DNA of 64,000 nt from Pelargonium tetragonum (Eukaryota; Streptophyta; Magnoliopsida; Geraniales; Geraniaceae). A program made the translations under genes and the position numbers. The stretch covers positions 1 to 64,000 of the forward strand of contig JAYMTL010000113.1 of the NCBI GenBank assembly GCA_036897445.1. The letters are read 5' to 3'. Within the stretch, counting starts at the first letter, position 1. Every line of letters begins with the position of its first letter. This document shows, in pieces, positions 1 to 12,450 of the stretch. Under the pieces are notes generated by a model that was not told the origin of the DNA, did not search any database, and was given only the letters and a program-made list of their open reading frames with translations.

Positions 1-1070
1 ACTTAAAATTTATATTTACAAATTCTTGATTTAAAGAGCTTTTGATAATAGAATTAAGAAATAGAACTCGAGACTTCCCTACATTTCCTATGAACTAAAA
101 GGGAAGCCTTGTCTAGCATAACTCTTATATTACCGACTGCAGTGTAACGGAGGAAGGTTAAAGTCTTAAGTATACAAGATGGTACAGGGATAACACATGC
201 CCAGATACGGACCTATTGGCTTTGTCCTACTTTTATTTATATAAAAAATCTCTCTTCTTTGCTTTTGTATTTGTATGAGCTACCTGTTGTTAATTACTTA
301 CCTTTTCTTTTTCTATATCATAGCTATACTTTTACTAGTGGTGGGCTGAAGCTAAGTATATACCACCCTCTCCTGTCTTAAAACCTAAAGTATGAGTCTG
401 TATAGAATCCTTGTTGCTAGGAAGATTCCGTGGAGCTAAGCTAGTTATAGATTATAGATACTGTATTATATTACTCTATCTAAGTCTTAGTATAAGTTAT
501 AGAATTGAATATAGAGTATACTAGAAAGAATAATAAGGTAAGTATAAAAGTATGTATATAGGAACAGTCTTACAGTTCATACTGTAATGATGAGGGGTCT
601 TAGGAAAGAGTTACTCTCAACCTAAACATATATATATATAGTAGTTTAGTTATAGATTGTACTAGCTAATGTATAATATGTATTGTTCTTCCTTTAAGAG
701 ATTAAGAGATGTTACTAATTGTGTTTTGTGTTTATCGTTAGGGAGTATATGGCTTAATAGAAACAAGATAGTCTATCTATTCCCGACTGATAGGTAGTAA
801 AGGAGGTTAATGTTATGTGGTTACTTGAATACGCATACATACACTATATGTCCCACCCACGGCCCAGGTTTTTTTGCTTCTTGACTTTTCTTTCTATTGC
901 TTGATATTGATTTACTTGCCTTGTAGTTTTGGTATAGTTGGAATAGGGATAATCTTTGTCTTGAGTCCTTTATTTTAGTATAATAGTCTTTCCTTAAAGG
1001 ATGTTATATTAGAGTCTAATTCCTGAATTACAAATTTTCAATTTAAAGCGGCAGACTTAAGTGGGTTGGG
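1..1070 (-). other. T+G-rich block, possible minus-strand family A relic
   Basis: No gene is seen. From about 240 to 860 the + strand is rich in T and G, like the other blocks in which family A lies on the minus strand. Read on the minus strand, 280-350 has the A+C-rich, AAG/AAA-rich texture of family A, including a short GTATAGCT word near 325-332. The 11-base word TGAGTCTGTAT at 393-403 recurs exactly at 45333 and 50943; the 50943 copy borders a clear minus-strand family A copy. Similarity to the consensus is weak, so placing this block in the family is inference from composition and one shared word. Confidence 0.3.
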
Positions 1071-4000
1071 TTTTTCGAGCTGCAGTAGGTCAAAAGGAAG
1101 GCCATATGCAATTATAGTTACAAGGAGTTTTAGTACAAAGGAGGGGCGTTAATAAGAAAGTTTTTTTAAGGTTTTCTAGTTTAAAGTGTAATGATAGGAG
1201 TCTTACTGGGTTAGGGATTCTTTACAAATGGGTTTCTCTATTCTAAGTTTTGAGGTCTTTGAGTACTTAAGAGTTTTGTAAGCAAGTAAAGTTTTCAAGA
1301 GAGCTCCTTTAGTCTAGAATAGAGCATATAGTAATTGTACCGAGGATTTCCTTCTTGTCACATACGTACTGTACTATTTGGAGTTTATAAGTAAAGGCAA
1401 AGCATTTCTATAATATTAAAAAAGAGAAAGCCAGACGGAGTCTTAAATAAACTCTAGTAAACTAAAAGGAAGAGTCTCTTTTCATAGCACCATATCAATT
1501 ATTTGTCCCTAACCTTAATAAAAGGGGGTTACAGATAGAATCGACAAGGTAAGGTTTTAAAAGAAAACCTTGTTAAGGATAGGCATAAGAAAGATTTTCT
1601 AAGATTGAAGAGGACAGGTAAGCTAGGACTAACAAAGTTATGAATGAGGTAGAGATACAGAGTAAGAGTATAATAGCCCCTAATAAAGTAGTTTTAAGAT
1701 GTTGAAGAGTTTGACAGGTAGCTTCAAAGGCTAAGAAAATCTAGCTATGAAGAGTAGCAAATTAGGGCTACAGAGTCTTCTAGCTGTAAAGAAGGGAGAG
1801 ATTCAAGTTCTATCTTTCATCAGATGGGGAGGTTTTTTATACAGGAGAGAAAGCCTTTTATTAGGGAAGCTAGTCAATGAGTTTTAGTATTATCGAAGTT
1901 TGGGTAATATAAGTAAGCAAGGAACTAACTACAAGGTTAGCTATCGTCTAGAAATATAGACAGAGTTTTCTAAATCAAAGGGGTTCTTTTTATAACTTAG
2001 TTCAGAGCAGTAAAAGTCCTATTATTAGTATTCTGGCAACGGAAAATATTGAAATAGAGTATTTCTTTACATTAGAAAGGGATTGTAGAGTGGGGTAGTT
2101 TGACTAAGGAAAGATAACATAAACCCTAAACTAAGTATCCCGAAAGTAAAGAGTGCTGCTTGAAAAACTAGGAATACCCTAAATATAGTTAAGAAAAGGT
2201 CCTAAGTTTTCGAGATGCAGGTTTAAGAGAAGGGCCTTAAGATTGGGATTAAGAAAGCTAGAGAAGACTAACAAGGACCTCCTAAATATAAAAATAAGGG
2301 GCTAAACTTCAAAAAAGGAAGAAAGAATATTCATATAATAGGAAGGGCGTAAGCTTTAGCTGACGGGGTCCTACCCCAAAGGAGGGTCTCGTATTATACT
2401 ATGAGTATTCCTACTAATACCGGATTCGCTTTAGTCTTTACTAACACTTTCAATAAATAGACATTAAAACAAAAACTTGTTCCGTAAAAATGCTTCTACT
2501 TCAGCCTCTCAGTCTTTTTTGCACTCTGTTAAGATCGACTTCTAATACCCTAAAAACTTAAAACCCCGCTCTCTTCTAGTTATAAAGCCCCTGGGTAAAC
2601 TTTTAAGATTTTTTAAGGGAATCCGCTACTTATACTTATTTTTGTAAAACATATATCTCCCCTTTAGTTTTTTGAGAGAAGTTTTGCTTCTTCAGGGCAC
2701 TGTCCGTAATAGGGGCTTAAAGAGTCACGGCCCCTAGCGACTAGATTTTATTACTATGAATTTAGATATTAAAAACTTCTTATTTTGTAGTTGAATTGCA
2801 TTAAAATCTTATCTGTAATCTAGGGGTAAAACCGCCCCCGCTTAGTTTTTATTCAAAGTTTACCTACCTATAAAAAGGGGGCAGCCCAAAAAGAAAAAGT
2901 TCGGGTCTAGTACTCGCTTAGTAGAAAGTTATTCTTTCAAAAGCCATAAGTCCGGGACTTGTCTCTCGTTAAGACTTTAACGAACCCCAGTAAAAATAGG
3001 AGTAACTTGACTGAAAAAGACACCCTTAGTTTTTTCTTTAGCTTAGAAGAAACCCCCAACTCCATATTCAATATAAAATCGAAAAGCGAAAGTAGTCTAG
3101 GATAGACTATAGACTAGTGTACCCTCTTTTTATAGTTATTTATTTAGAGTAAGAAAAAGGGGAGTTTTTAACTTTTAACTAAATAAAGGTAATGTAATTA
3201 ATTTGAGTTGTCTAGGAAAATTTATATAGGAAAACTTAAGAAATATAGAAAGTAGTATACTCCTTTGCAGCTTTTGAGTTAGGGAATAAAAAGGAACTCC
3301 CGGTTTTAGAGTTAAAGATTTTTTTTCTAGGTAAAAGGGGTGCACCTGGGGTTTTCCTATTTTACAAGCTATAAGACTGAAGTGTTATCATATAGAGCTC
3401 GAGGAAATCCTTAATACAAAAAATCTTAAATAGTATCCGAGGTACTTCCCGATTGGGATACCCATTACATATAAAACAGTGACACGCTCGATTAATTATA
3501 GTTAAAGATTTAGAGAAGCCCCATATTTTTAAGAACCCCTTTTCTATAGCAGGATCTTGCGCCTTCTTCAAGGTAACTTTTCAGATTAAGATAGCCCTTT
3601 TTAATTGTATAGTGTTTTAACCCCGACTTTTTTCTTAGCGCCCCGGTTCGAGTTAGACTTTTAGATGTCTTTTCCTAGTTTATAGGAAACAATCTTTCTT
3701 TTTACCAAATCTTAGGCTTCTCCCTCTAAAATCCCCTGTTTACTAAGCGCGCATCCGTGAATTTCTCTTAAAGAATCTTTATAAATCTAAACTGCTAGCT
3801 TCTTACTTCAGCCCTTAGTAAAATCCAGGTTAAAAGTCCAAAGCAAATTCTTAGTATATCGGCTATCTTGCACTTTTCAAAGAAATTGAGTCTTATTAGT
3901 TTATCTTAATAGGTAGAAAAGTCTAACGCTTACCCAAGGGAGAGTTTCTCATAAATTAAGTACATATCTTGAGTTGAGGAAAACTTTTTTATGCTACAAA

Positions 4001-7000
4001 AGACTCTGCAATTAAAAACACTTTTGGTCAAATTAAAAAAGCATAACTTTTATTCTGACAAGATAAGCCTGACTCAAAGATTGCTGTGCGCTATAACGTT
4101 CTTCAACAAACCCCTATGACCCTTTTCCTCAATATTCACAAGAACTCTAATTTAGTAAATATCTTAGCTCTTATAGACATTTGTGGAGTTTATAGGCAAC
4201 AAATACTTTGAGCGAAACCCTGTTTCAGCTAAAGAAATTGAAAGCATTCTAGCTGACGGTCAACTGACAAAACCTAAAGTCTCTTTGTCTAGAAGTCTAG
4301 AAAAATTCCACGGAAGTAAGTTTAAACAGTAATTGGGTTTTCTAACTTAGTATCAGATTTAGAATTCTAGGTCTCAGCCTTTTTCTCGAAAACATGATTT
4401 AGACTCAGTTCTGTTGAAAACTCCTTTCGAACAATGGAAATAGAAAGAAAGTTTCTTCTTATTTAACTGGAGCTCCCGCAAATTTTGGTAGTTTTTCTCT
4501 TCTTTCTTATCTCAGTTTTCCTTGTTATAAACCAGATACTTAAAAACTAATACTAATAAGTGACTCCTTGACTTAAGGGCCTTCCCGGTTTGTAAGAAAG
4601 TTATAATTATAATAAGTAAAAGGGGTCTAGCTAATTCTAAAAGTAGTCCAAAACTAAGCCCGGGCTGAACACGGAGGGGTTCTAAGAGCTCCCCGGCTAA
4701 TGAGATTAAAATATCCTAGGTCAATTGACATAAAGTTATCGGGAGTTTTTGTAGTAAAAACGAGCTAAAAGCTTCATTTCCATAGAAGAAGAGCCCACTT
4801 AAGAGTCCAAGGGTCTAATCAGGGGTATGGTATAAGTAAACTAGTATCTGGAGCCCTAAAGTTATCTAGAATATGGATTACTTTTACTAAGGTGTCTCAA
4901 AAGTCAAAAACCAAGGTTTAGCTGGTAGAGCAATCTACCCCGGGGGCTGTTATACACTTCCTAAACGGTAAAACTATAATGAAAAAATAGACAGAATTCA
5001 GAATCAGATACAAACTCGAGTTGAAGAGTCTTAAACCTTATTCTATAAGGTTGTCTTAAGTATAGAGAAGTACCCCTCTTTATTTAATGTAGATAGCTCT
5101 CTATGAGTCCCTTTTTTTATCTGACGTAAGGGAAAATAGAATGTGTATATCAAGGATTTTCTTAATTGTATACTTCTTTTAGGCCTACCTACAGAATGCG
5201 AGGGAACCCCAGAAAATACTAAAAAATTCCATATACTAACAGATACTAATAAGAATTGACAGGGATCTGCGCTAGACCCTTTTTCTTACTTTTATTTACT
5301 ACTAAAACTAGGTTCGTAACTTTAACTATTACTGGGATATTTGGCAATAGGAGCCATAAGCTGGATCTTGATATAACCCCGGGTTCATTTCTTTATTAAA
5401 ATCCTTTGGTCATAACAAGGCTTCCTTATGCATATTCTTACCCTTTTAGATAGAGGTTTAGTACAAAGTCCTTAGTAAAGCATGTCGGTAGTCAAAGTTT
5501 TTCTTTAAATAACAGGAGTTCATTAATATACCTTGCAAGTACTTTATTAGGTCTAGAACGAGCAAGTTGAGTTTTACTATAGAAAAGCAAATTCATTTGA
5601 TTTAGTTACCGGGAGATATTAACTTCAATAACAAAGTCAGGACAAAACAAAAAGGGGGACTCTTACGTAGAGTTTTCTGAAAAATTACGGTACAGGGGCC
5701 CGTAATTAACTAGATTTTTCACAACTTAGTTAGATTGCCTGGGGCTGTTAGTTTTTACTTTGATTTTGAATTACAACATCTTAGAGCGGAACTGTTGTAT
5801 GGAGGTGTGTTAATGATACTATAGCTAATTAAAATCTGAGAGAGCTAGGATCTTGGTTGTTCCATTCTTTGAGTAAGTCTTCCTATTCATTTTTTATACT
5901 TGGTTTTAGAAGTGCAGAGAGTATGAGAGAGTTTAGGGGTGGTCAAATCCTGCTACTGAATACAAATGTTAGGGGTTTTCTTAAGGTCAAAGAGGGATAG
6001 AATTCTTGGTTGTTTATGTGCCCCCCCGAATTTCCTATAAAATGAGAGGTAACCCTAGTAATAAAAAAAATATAAGAATACAAAAAATCAAGATAATAAA
6101 AGAATCTACCTGTATTACATAGTCAAATAAGTCCTATTTATAATATCTAAGAGTTGAGAGAATTCTTATTAGAGCTCGCCGACAACCTTTATTAGTTAGA
6201 CAATAGAGATCCCCTTTTTAAAAGAGCTTCTATTCTGCTCCCTTTATTTAGACGGAATTTGCCTCGTAGCAAGGCGAAACTAGTGGGTACCCTATTTTGA
6301 TTTCGAGAAGTATATAGATCATAAGCAGTGCTCCCCTGTAAAGTATCCGGTATTCATTTCATAGAGAGCTGTAGCCCCAAAAAGAATGTATTCTTTAAAA
6401 ATATAGTAGACTCTGTTTCTAAAAAAGCGTTTGTTGGAGCTGTCTTAAACAAAAGATTGCTTAAAGAAAAGAAAATGAAAATCGTAAGAGGACTCTACTT
6501 AGTTTAGTAGAAAAAGCCCTTAACTTATCCGGTTGGTTTCGAGTTCTTTTACAAATCTAAAAGATTAAGTTACTACGGAACCCCCATCCTAATAAATTAG
6601 TATTTCCTAGAGGCATTTCGAAGTCTAAGGAGGAAGAGGGATTTCTCAAAAATACAAATAAAAAAGAAGACTAACGAAATATTAGAAAAAGTTTTTTAGG
6701 AGATTACGGGGGGCTAATTCCAGATGTAGAGGTAAATGACTACTATATAATTATACTTCTAAGTTCTTGAACTTTTTATTGACAAGATTTTACGTTAGGA
6801 GTACGCACTGGGGGTCTAAGGACATTAAAAACGACGGAAATATGAAGTTCAGAGCTTTCATTAGACATTACTGGGAACACGCAGCAGGGAGCCCGGATAT
6901 AATACTTATTCACTGTGAAGTTAAAACCCCTGTTTAGCCTAACTTGAAAGACAGGATAAACCTACTGCGTTCTATTTTAAGCAGGTAAAGAACCCTGCGT

Positions 7001-10000
7001 TAAACCCCAATATACATCAACCCCATACCATAAAGAATTTAAGTAATATTGACTCTAAATCTCCAAAATTCTAACGGAAGTCCTTATCATTCGAATGAGG
7101 AGTTCTATTAGGAAGGATACCTGGACCCTTTTCAACTAAAAAAATTTCCCGAAAAAGGTAATGGCAGACTGCACTTATTACGCGATTATACTTCCTAAAT
7201 TTCAATAACGAGGCGCGTAGAATAAATTTCTAGTAGAAATATTTAACAAGAATTCTAATAAAAAGTAAAGGCAGCCCCTCTAACTAAGAGAGACTCGTTT
7301 ATAATAGAATCGCAAGCCAACTAGTACAGATACCAAAGACTAAGTTTTATGACTCCTTGAAGCTTGGCAGTGCCTTTCATAACAAAGGGGCTGGAATTCG
7401 TGCTGGTCATAGAATAATTTCTTAGACATTGACGTAGTAGCTAACCAGGGTCTTTTAAAGCCCTCAAATACCTTGTAATTAAAAAAATGAAAAGAGAGGG
7501 AAGCTTGCTTGGAATGAAAGACTAGGTCTAGGAAATACCGAACTCTGTAGACACTCTTTTGCCAAATGGCAGACAAATCCGGAAATATAGAGTCCTTTTT
7601 TTTTGCGAGATCCCTAAGGAAGTCAATTTTAAAACTAGATTTACTAGATTTAGCAGCTACGTTATTAAAGGAGAATTCATACGTATGCTCAAATTAAGTA
7701 ATAGCTTCCCCTAAGGCCTCTTGTTTATTTTATTCAGGAGGCAAAGTGTATTCCATAGGAGGGCGCACATAGTAAGCATATAATCAAGGGAGTCCCGCTT
7801 CTTTTAGAGTCAAGGGAAAAAGCCCTTTATTACATTCAGGGCTACCTGAAGTGAGTAGCTCAACTTAAGCCTGTTTCCACATATCAATGAAATTTAGAGC
7901 TAAGTTAACACCTTACATGGAAATTAATCTCTTGTTCTAAATTCATTTAGATTTAGTTTCCTGGCAAAGAGGGATTTTTTTTGATTAAAATTAACGAGTT
8001 CTTAATAATAAGGGGATTTTTGTTACAAAAAGAAAGATCAAATGATTTTGGGCCTTAAAATAGAAAGAGACAGGAATAACAAAGTGGTCTAAACTTACTT
8101 TATGTTAAAGTGTTTCTTTTCTCATGAATCTCGGAATATAGCCTAAAGTCGCTTATTCTACTTACTCTCGGATTTAGGAAATAGATAATATAAATATGCA
8201 GGCAATAACCCGGTTAAGCCTTGCCTTTTCCGGGAGTGATAAAGCCTCGCTTTGGTTTCTGCTTTAAACCTTCGAAAAAGATAGTAACTAAGCAGGACTA
8301 AAGGGTTTGACTCTTGAACTAATTCATGAAATCTGAAGCCTAAAAAACTGGGAGTTTATAGAATTGGAAATTTGAAAGAGTTAAACATGAAGGGGAAAGC
8401 AAAGAACCTTACTAGACTAGAGGGTAGGTTGACTACCTGGTAATAGGTGGGCTTAAGATAAAGTCTAGACTAACAAAAGCGGGTTTGGCTGAGCGAAGTT
8501 ACTAAAATTGTTTGTTTAAGAGATCCCTGATATTTAACGGAATCCGAAAAGCTGAAGCTAGGGGCATAAGTTTTAACCTTTTAGTTTCAAGTTCTAGGAA
8601 TTTCGTCTGTTAACTAGAGCTAGTTATGGATTCTCCAGTATTTTCAAATTTGAGTTGGTAGTAATATAAGATAGGATATTTCTAATGAGTTTGACTTTGT
8701 TTTTGAGAGATATCCTTGTGAATGCGAATTTTACAAGATAGATTTTAAGGTTCACTTTTTACCGATATATGTTCAAGTAAATGAAAGAGCTTTTGGAAAC
8801 CCGGCCGGTAAGATATGTACTTCCTTTAAATAGGTTGGGTTAAACTCAAGTTTTAGAATTCGTTAGGCACGGGAGCAAAATCTAGTAGTATTCGAGAATT
8901 TTATAGAGTAGAAATTCTCCAGTTAAAGGCTTCTTTTTCATTGCTAGTTTTCCCAGCTTAGAGATGTGAATGTGTATAAAGAATAAAGCTCTAAACTTTC
9001 CGACTCTAATCTAAAGTCTATTACTATAAAAGGGGTTAAATAAAGAGCTCCGTTCTGGTTATCAGATTGAATCCTTTTGATAAAAGGCCTAATTTTAGTG
9101 AAATGAATCCCTATGCACGGGCTTTCAGCTCCTCAGATCCGGGTTTTTCTAATTAAGTTAGCAATCCGGAAGATAGATAATAGGAGACACCTCAATTGGG
9201 CACGAGTTTTCCGGTCTTATAAGGTAACCCTTAGCGTCATACTACAAGGGGCTGCCCTTCTTTATTAATAGGGCAAGTTAGCCTTATCTGTATATAAGTG
9301 ACCCTGCCCTTGGGGTACTTTCTCGGTAATTCTTGCTTTACAAGAGGCAAAGCATTAGTAATTAAGGAGATTTTATGCACAGACCCAGGAAAAAGGAAAG
9401 ATAAGGTCTTTTTTAGCAAAAAAGAAGAGCAAATAAAAATATTAAGGATTTCCTTCTGATCTATAAAGTCAAGTTTATCTATCAATTGGGTTTTTAAGTC
9501 ATAAAGGGAAGCCCCTTATTTTCTTATTCACGAGCACTCATAGAGGGCTTTTTGGGAGCACCTTGTAGCGATACCTGTTTCTCTTACCTTAAAGGGAAGT
9601 TGTTCGGATAAGTCTTGACAAGGTATTAAGGGTTAGGAGTCAAAAGACAGGATCTGATAAAGAGATTTAGAATCTTTCAGAAGTAACTAAGTAGGAAACG
9701 TTATGTTATGTACTTCTTCTAGGTCTTTGTGAAACTTGAAAGTTAAACTTTAATTGGGAAAACTCCGCGGACATGCTAATAGACAGCTATATACTTAGTA
9801 CTTAGACAAGTATTAGATGTAGTTTAAGGGTTTCGAGAGCATCTTTTTCTTATCTTATCTTTGTCCTTTAAGTTTGGTTTTTTTAGTAGCCTCCAGGATG
9901 AAATTTAAGCCGGATAAACATTCTTTCTTTTTAGGTCTTTTAGCTATAGTGAATAGGTCTAACAAGCTTCTTTAAAAAAGCATTACCCAGATGTCTTCTT

Positions 10001-11950
10001 TTTCCCAAACTATATAGGAACTTAAGGCCGAAAATCTTTCGAGAATCCTGTTGTCTGTTAATTAAGCTTCTCTTAGCTAGGCTTGTGCACTAAAGATTAT
10101 AAACCTTTGCTTTCGAAACGAAGCTTCCCACACTGGTAAAAGGAATTTGGGTTCTTTTTTGAGATATGAGAAGCTCTAAAGAGCTTTTCCCTTATGCGCA
10201 CTTACTTATAAATGCTCTGTAAAATAACCCCTTTTTACAACCCGGTATCACTTAGAACAGTAGTGAACATACGTCTCTTAACTTGAGAATAGTAAACCCC
10301 ATTATGGAAATGAAAGATTAACTTATGTATTTATGACCAAAGACCGGTAAAACGATACATGGGAAATATCGAAAGGCAATTCTAAGGCCTTGTTTGCGGC
10401 TTATCTCGACTAAAGGCTTTTGTATGATTCTACATTGGAGTAGTTTTTTAATTATCAGGGTACTGGATTATTATACCCCTCTAGTTAGACTGCTGTATAT
10501 AATAACTCCGAAGCTGATTAGTTTTAATGAAATAGAGTCCTCCTTACTGACTACTGACTGCCTAATTCCTCCCTGAAAATTCTATATTATTCTGAATTTA
10601 AGGCTTATACTTGGATATAATAAGGGTCCTTTATTTAGTAATATACCGTTAAACTTTTGCATATCTCTTAAACTTTAAGAGGGGGCTCCTAATAAAGAAG
10701 CCCCACTCCGAAACAAAGCCTGCTCTAGCTAGTATCCCAAAAATGAGATTCGCTTTTAAAGCTTTTTTATTTTATTTAAGAAGTAGAAGTAAAGGTTAGC
10801 ATTTAAAGTAAAGACTCGCCAACACAAGTAACTAGTTGTCTCCTGTGATAGCTCAGGACACAGTCAAAAAATGAAGTTAAAGGACAAACTATCTTAATTA
10901 ATTTCATCGTTAAAGAAAACCGAAGTTATTAATTTACATAAGTTATACTGGGTACCCATTTATAAAAAGAATACTTATGACCTAAATATTGCATGGATAA
11001 TACCTTTTTTACGACTCGGGCCCTCTTCAAATACTTTTTTTGTTCTAGTGCTTGACTAACCAAAATAAAAAATATCCGTTGACTGGAAACTTCGATAGGG
11101 CTCTTTCATTTTTTAGTAATGTAAATAGGAACAAAGCCTTATTTGGGATTTTCTATTATATCGGGGAACCCTTCTAAGTCTAAGAGTCCATCAGTCAAAA
11201 TCTGGAAAAATCTGGTTGTAGCCTAAAATTGACTTGTTATTTATTCCATTGGCACTAAGCCAGTAATATGAAGACATATTATACTTTGACTCTATTAACT
11301 TCAATTACTGTGGGATTTCATTATGTAGCATACTCCTTTTTTTTAAGAATCTTCTCAGAATTTTTGGTTTCTGCTTTTCTCCTATTGTAGATTTCGTACC
11401 TTGACAAGGAAGAATAGCAAGGGGCTTCCTTCTTATTCCTATTTCATTTTTTAGCGGGTTTTTATAAGGACTGGGTTTTTATTCAATTGGGCAATTTCTT
11501 TTTGGTATTACAAATAATTATATATAATAGCGAACCTTTTCTTACTTAATTCAAGTTCTTTCTTTCAGGCACTCCTGTTAAATCGACAAGCTAAGTTTCT
11601 TCGAAACTGCTTCTTTTTGTTAACAAAATTAGACTTTATTTACTAGGTTAAAGGATCCAACACATGGGGTCTTTCATTTTTGAAAGCAATCCTTTTAGCC
11701 GACTCCAAACAAAGTAAAGGGTCTTGCTTTATAGCAAGTCTTTTCTTATGAGTCAAGATCAAACTTATACTGACAAACACAGAGAATTGAGAGAGCTTTT
11801 AGAGACCGAGCAAAAGTTAAGTTTATTACTAGCTATCAATATAACGAGGAGGGAAACCCTAGATTTGTATGAGTTTGGTGTACCTGACTGTAGCCTAGTG
11901 AAGGAGGGTAATGCATTGAGTCTTTATAGTTTGTACCTTATCACATTATA
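1071..11950. other. Gene-free AT-rich background
   Basis: About 10.9 kb with stop codons dense in all six frames. The few frames of 60-80 codons (for example minus 7340-7576 and minus 9237-9485) have no recognisable motif, ribosome-binding context or neighbour. The text is built of short purine and pyrimidine runs around palindromic cores such as GAATTC and GAGCTC. The only repeat word noted is AAAGGTAATGTAATTAA at 3185-3201. No tRNA, rRNA, intron core or mobile-element protein was seen. Confidence 0.6.
3185..3201 (+). repeat. Dispersed RGGTAATGYAATTAA motif, copy 1
   Basis: AAAGGTAATGTAATTAA; the same 17 bases recur exactly at 20040-20056. Variants occur at 31278, 42923 and 61047. The flanks of the copies are not visibly alike. 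Function unknown. Confidence 0.5.
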
Positions 11951-11954
11951 ATAA

Positions 11955-12450
11955 CCATCACCTAACCTCTTCGATTTCTTTTTGCTTTGTTAGTTGTTTG
12001 TTATTTAGGAAGAGCTATAAGTTTATAAGACCCTCTTATAAGTAGAGGTAGGAGTTATTATAGGAGTTAGAAGAGTAAGAACTATAGATAGAGAGATTCC
12101 TTATGCTGCTTGTTGTTATGCCCTATTGTAGCTAGTTCTAGTTACTGTAGTTATAGTTATTATATTGTACTAATATAATAAATGAGTATTACTCTTATAG
12201 TGGTTGTATAGTAGTTATTCTTGTGGGCTATACCCTTATTTAGAATACCTGCTTTCTTAGTTGTACTACCTCAGAGCTTTGATACTCTTAGTCTTAGATG
12301 TACTCTCTATCCTTATTTCCTGTTACTCGTCATATGGGGCTCATTGCAAGCTAGGCTTATTCTTGCCTATAGATATTTCTTAGTATTCCCCGTAGGGTTA
12401 ACCTTACACTACGACAGCCATCTAATTCTTTTTTTAATCTCATAAAACTA
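11955..12450 (-). repeat. T+G-rich block with a probable minus-strand family A copy
   Basis: The + strand is rich in T and G here. Read on the minus strand, 11965-12075 gives a run of CTCCT and ACTCCTACC words, then ATAGCTCTTCCTAA, then an A-rich tail with AACAAAGCAAAAAG. This is the order seen in plus-strand family A copies (CTCCT/ACT triplets followed by AAG/AAA-rich sequence). Further along the minus strand, 12100-12270 is full of ATAACTAC and AGCTACAA words, as at 20530, 25570 and 58490. The forward frame at 12221-12445 looks like a shadow of this composition. Alignment is by eye and the divergence is high. Confidence 0.4.

Noticed and set aside
4917-4945. D-arm-like TAGCTGGTAGAGC
   Set aside because: No anticodon arm and no T-arm at the right distance.
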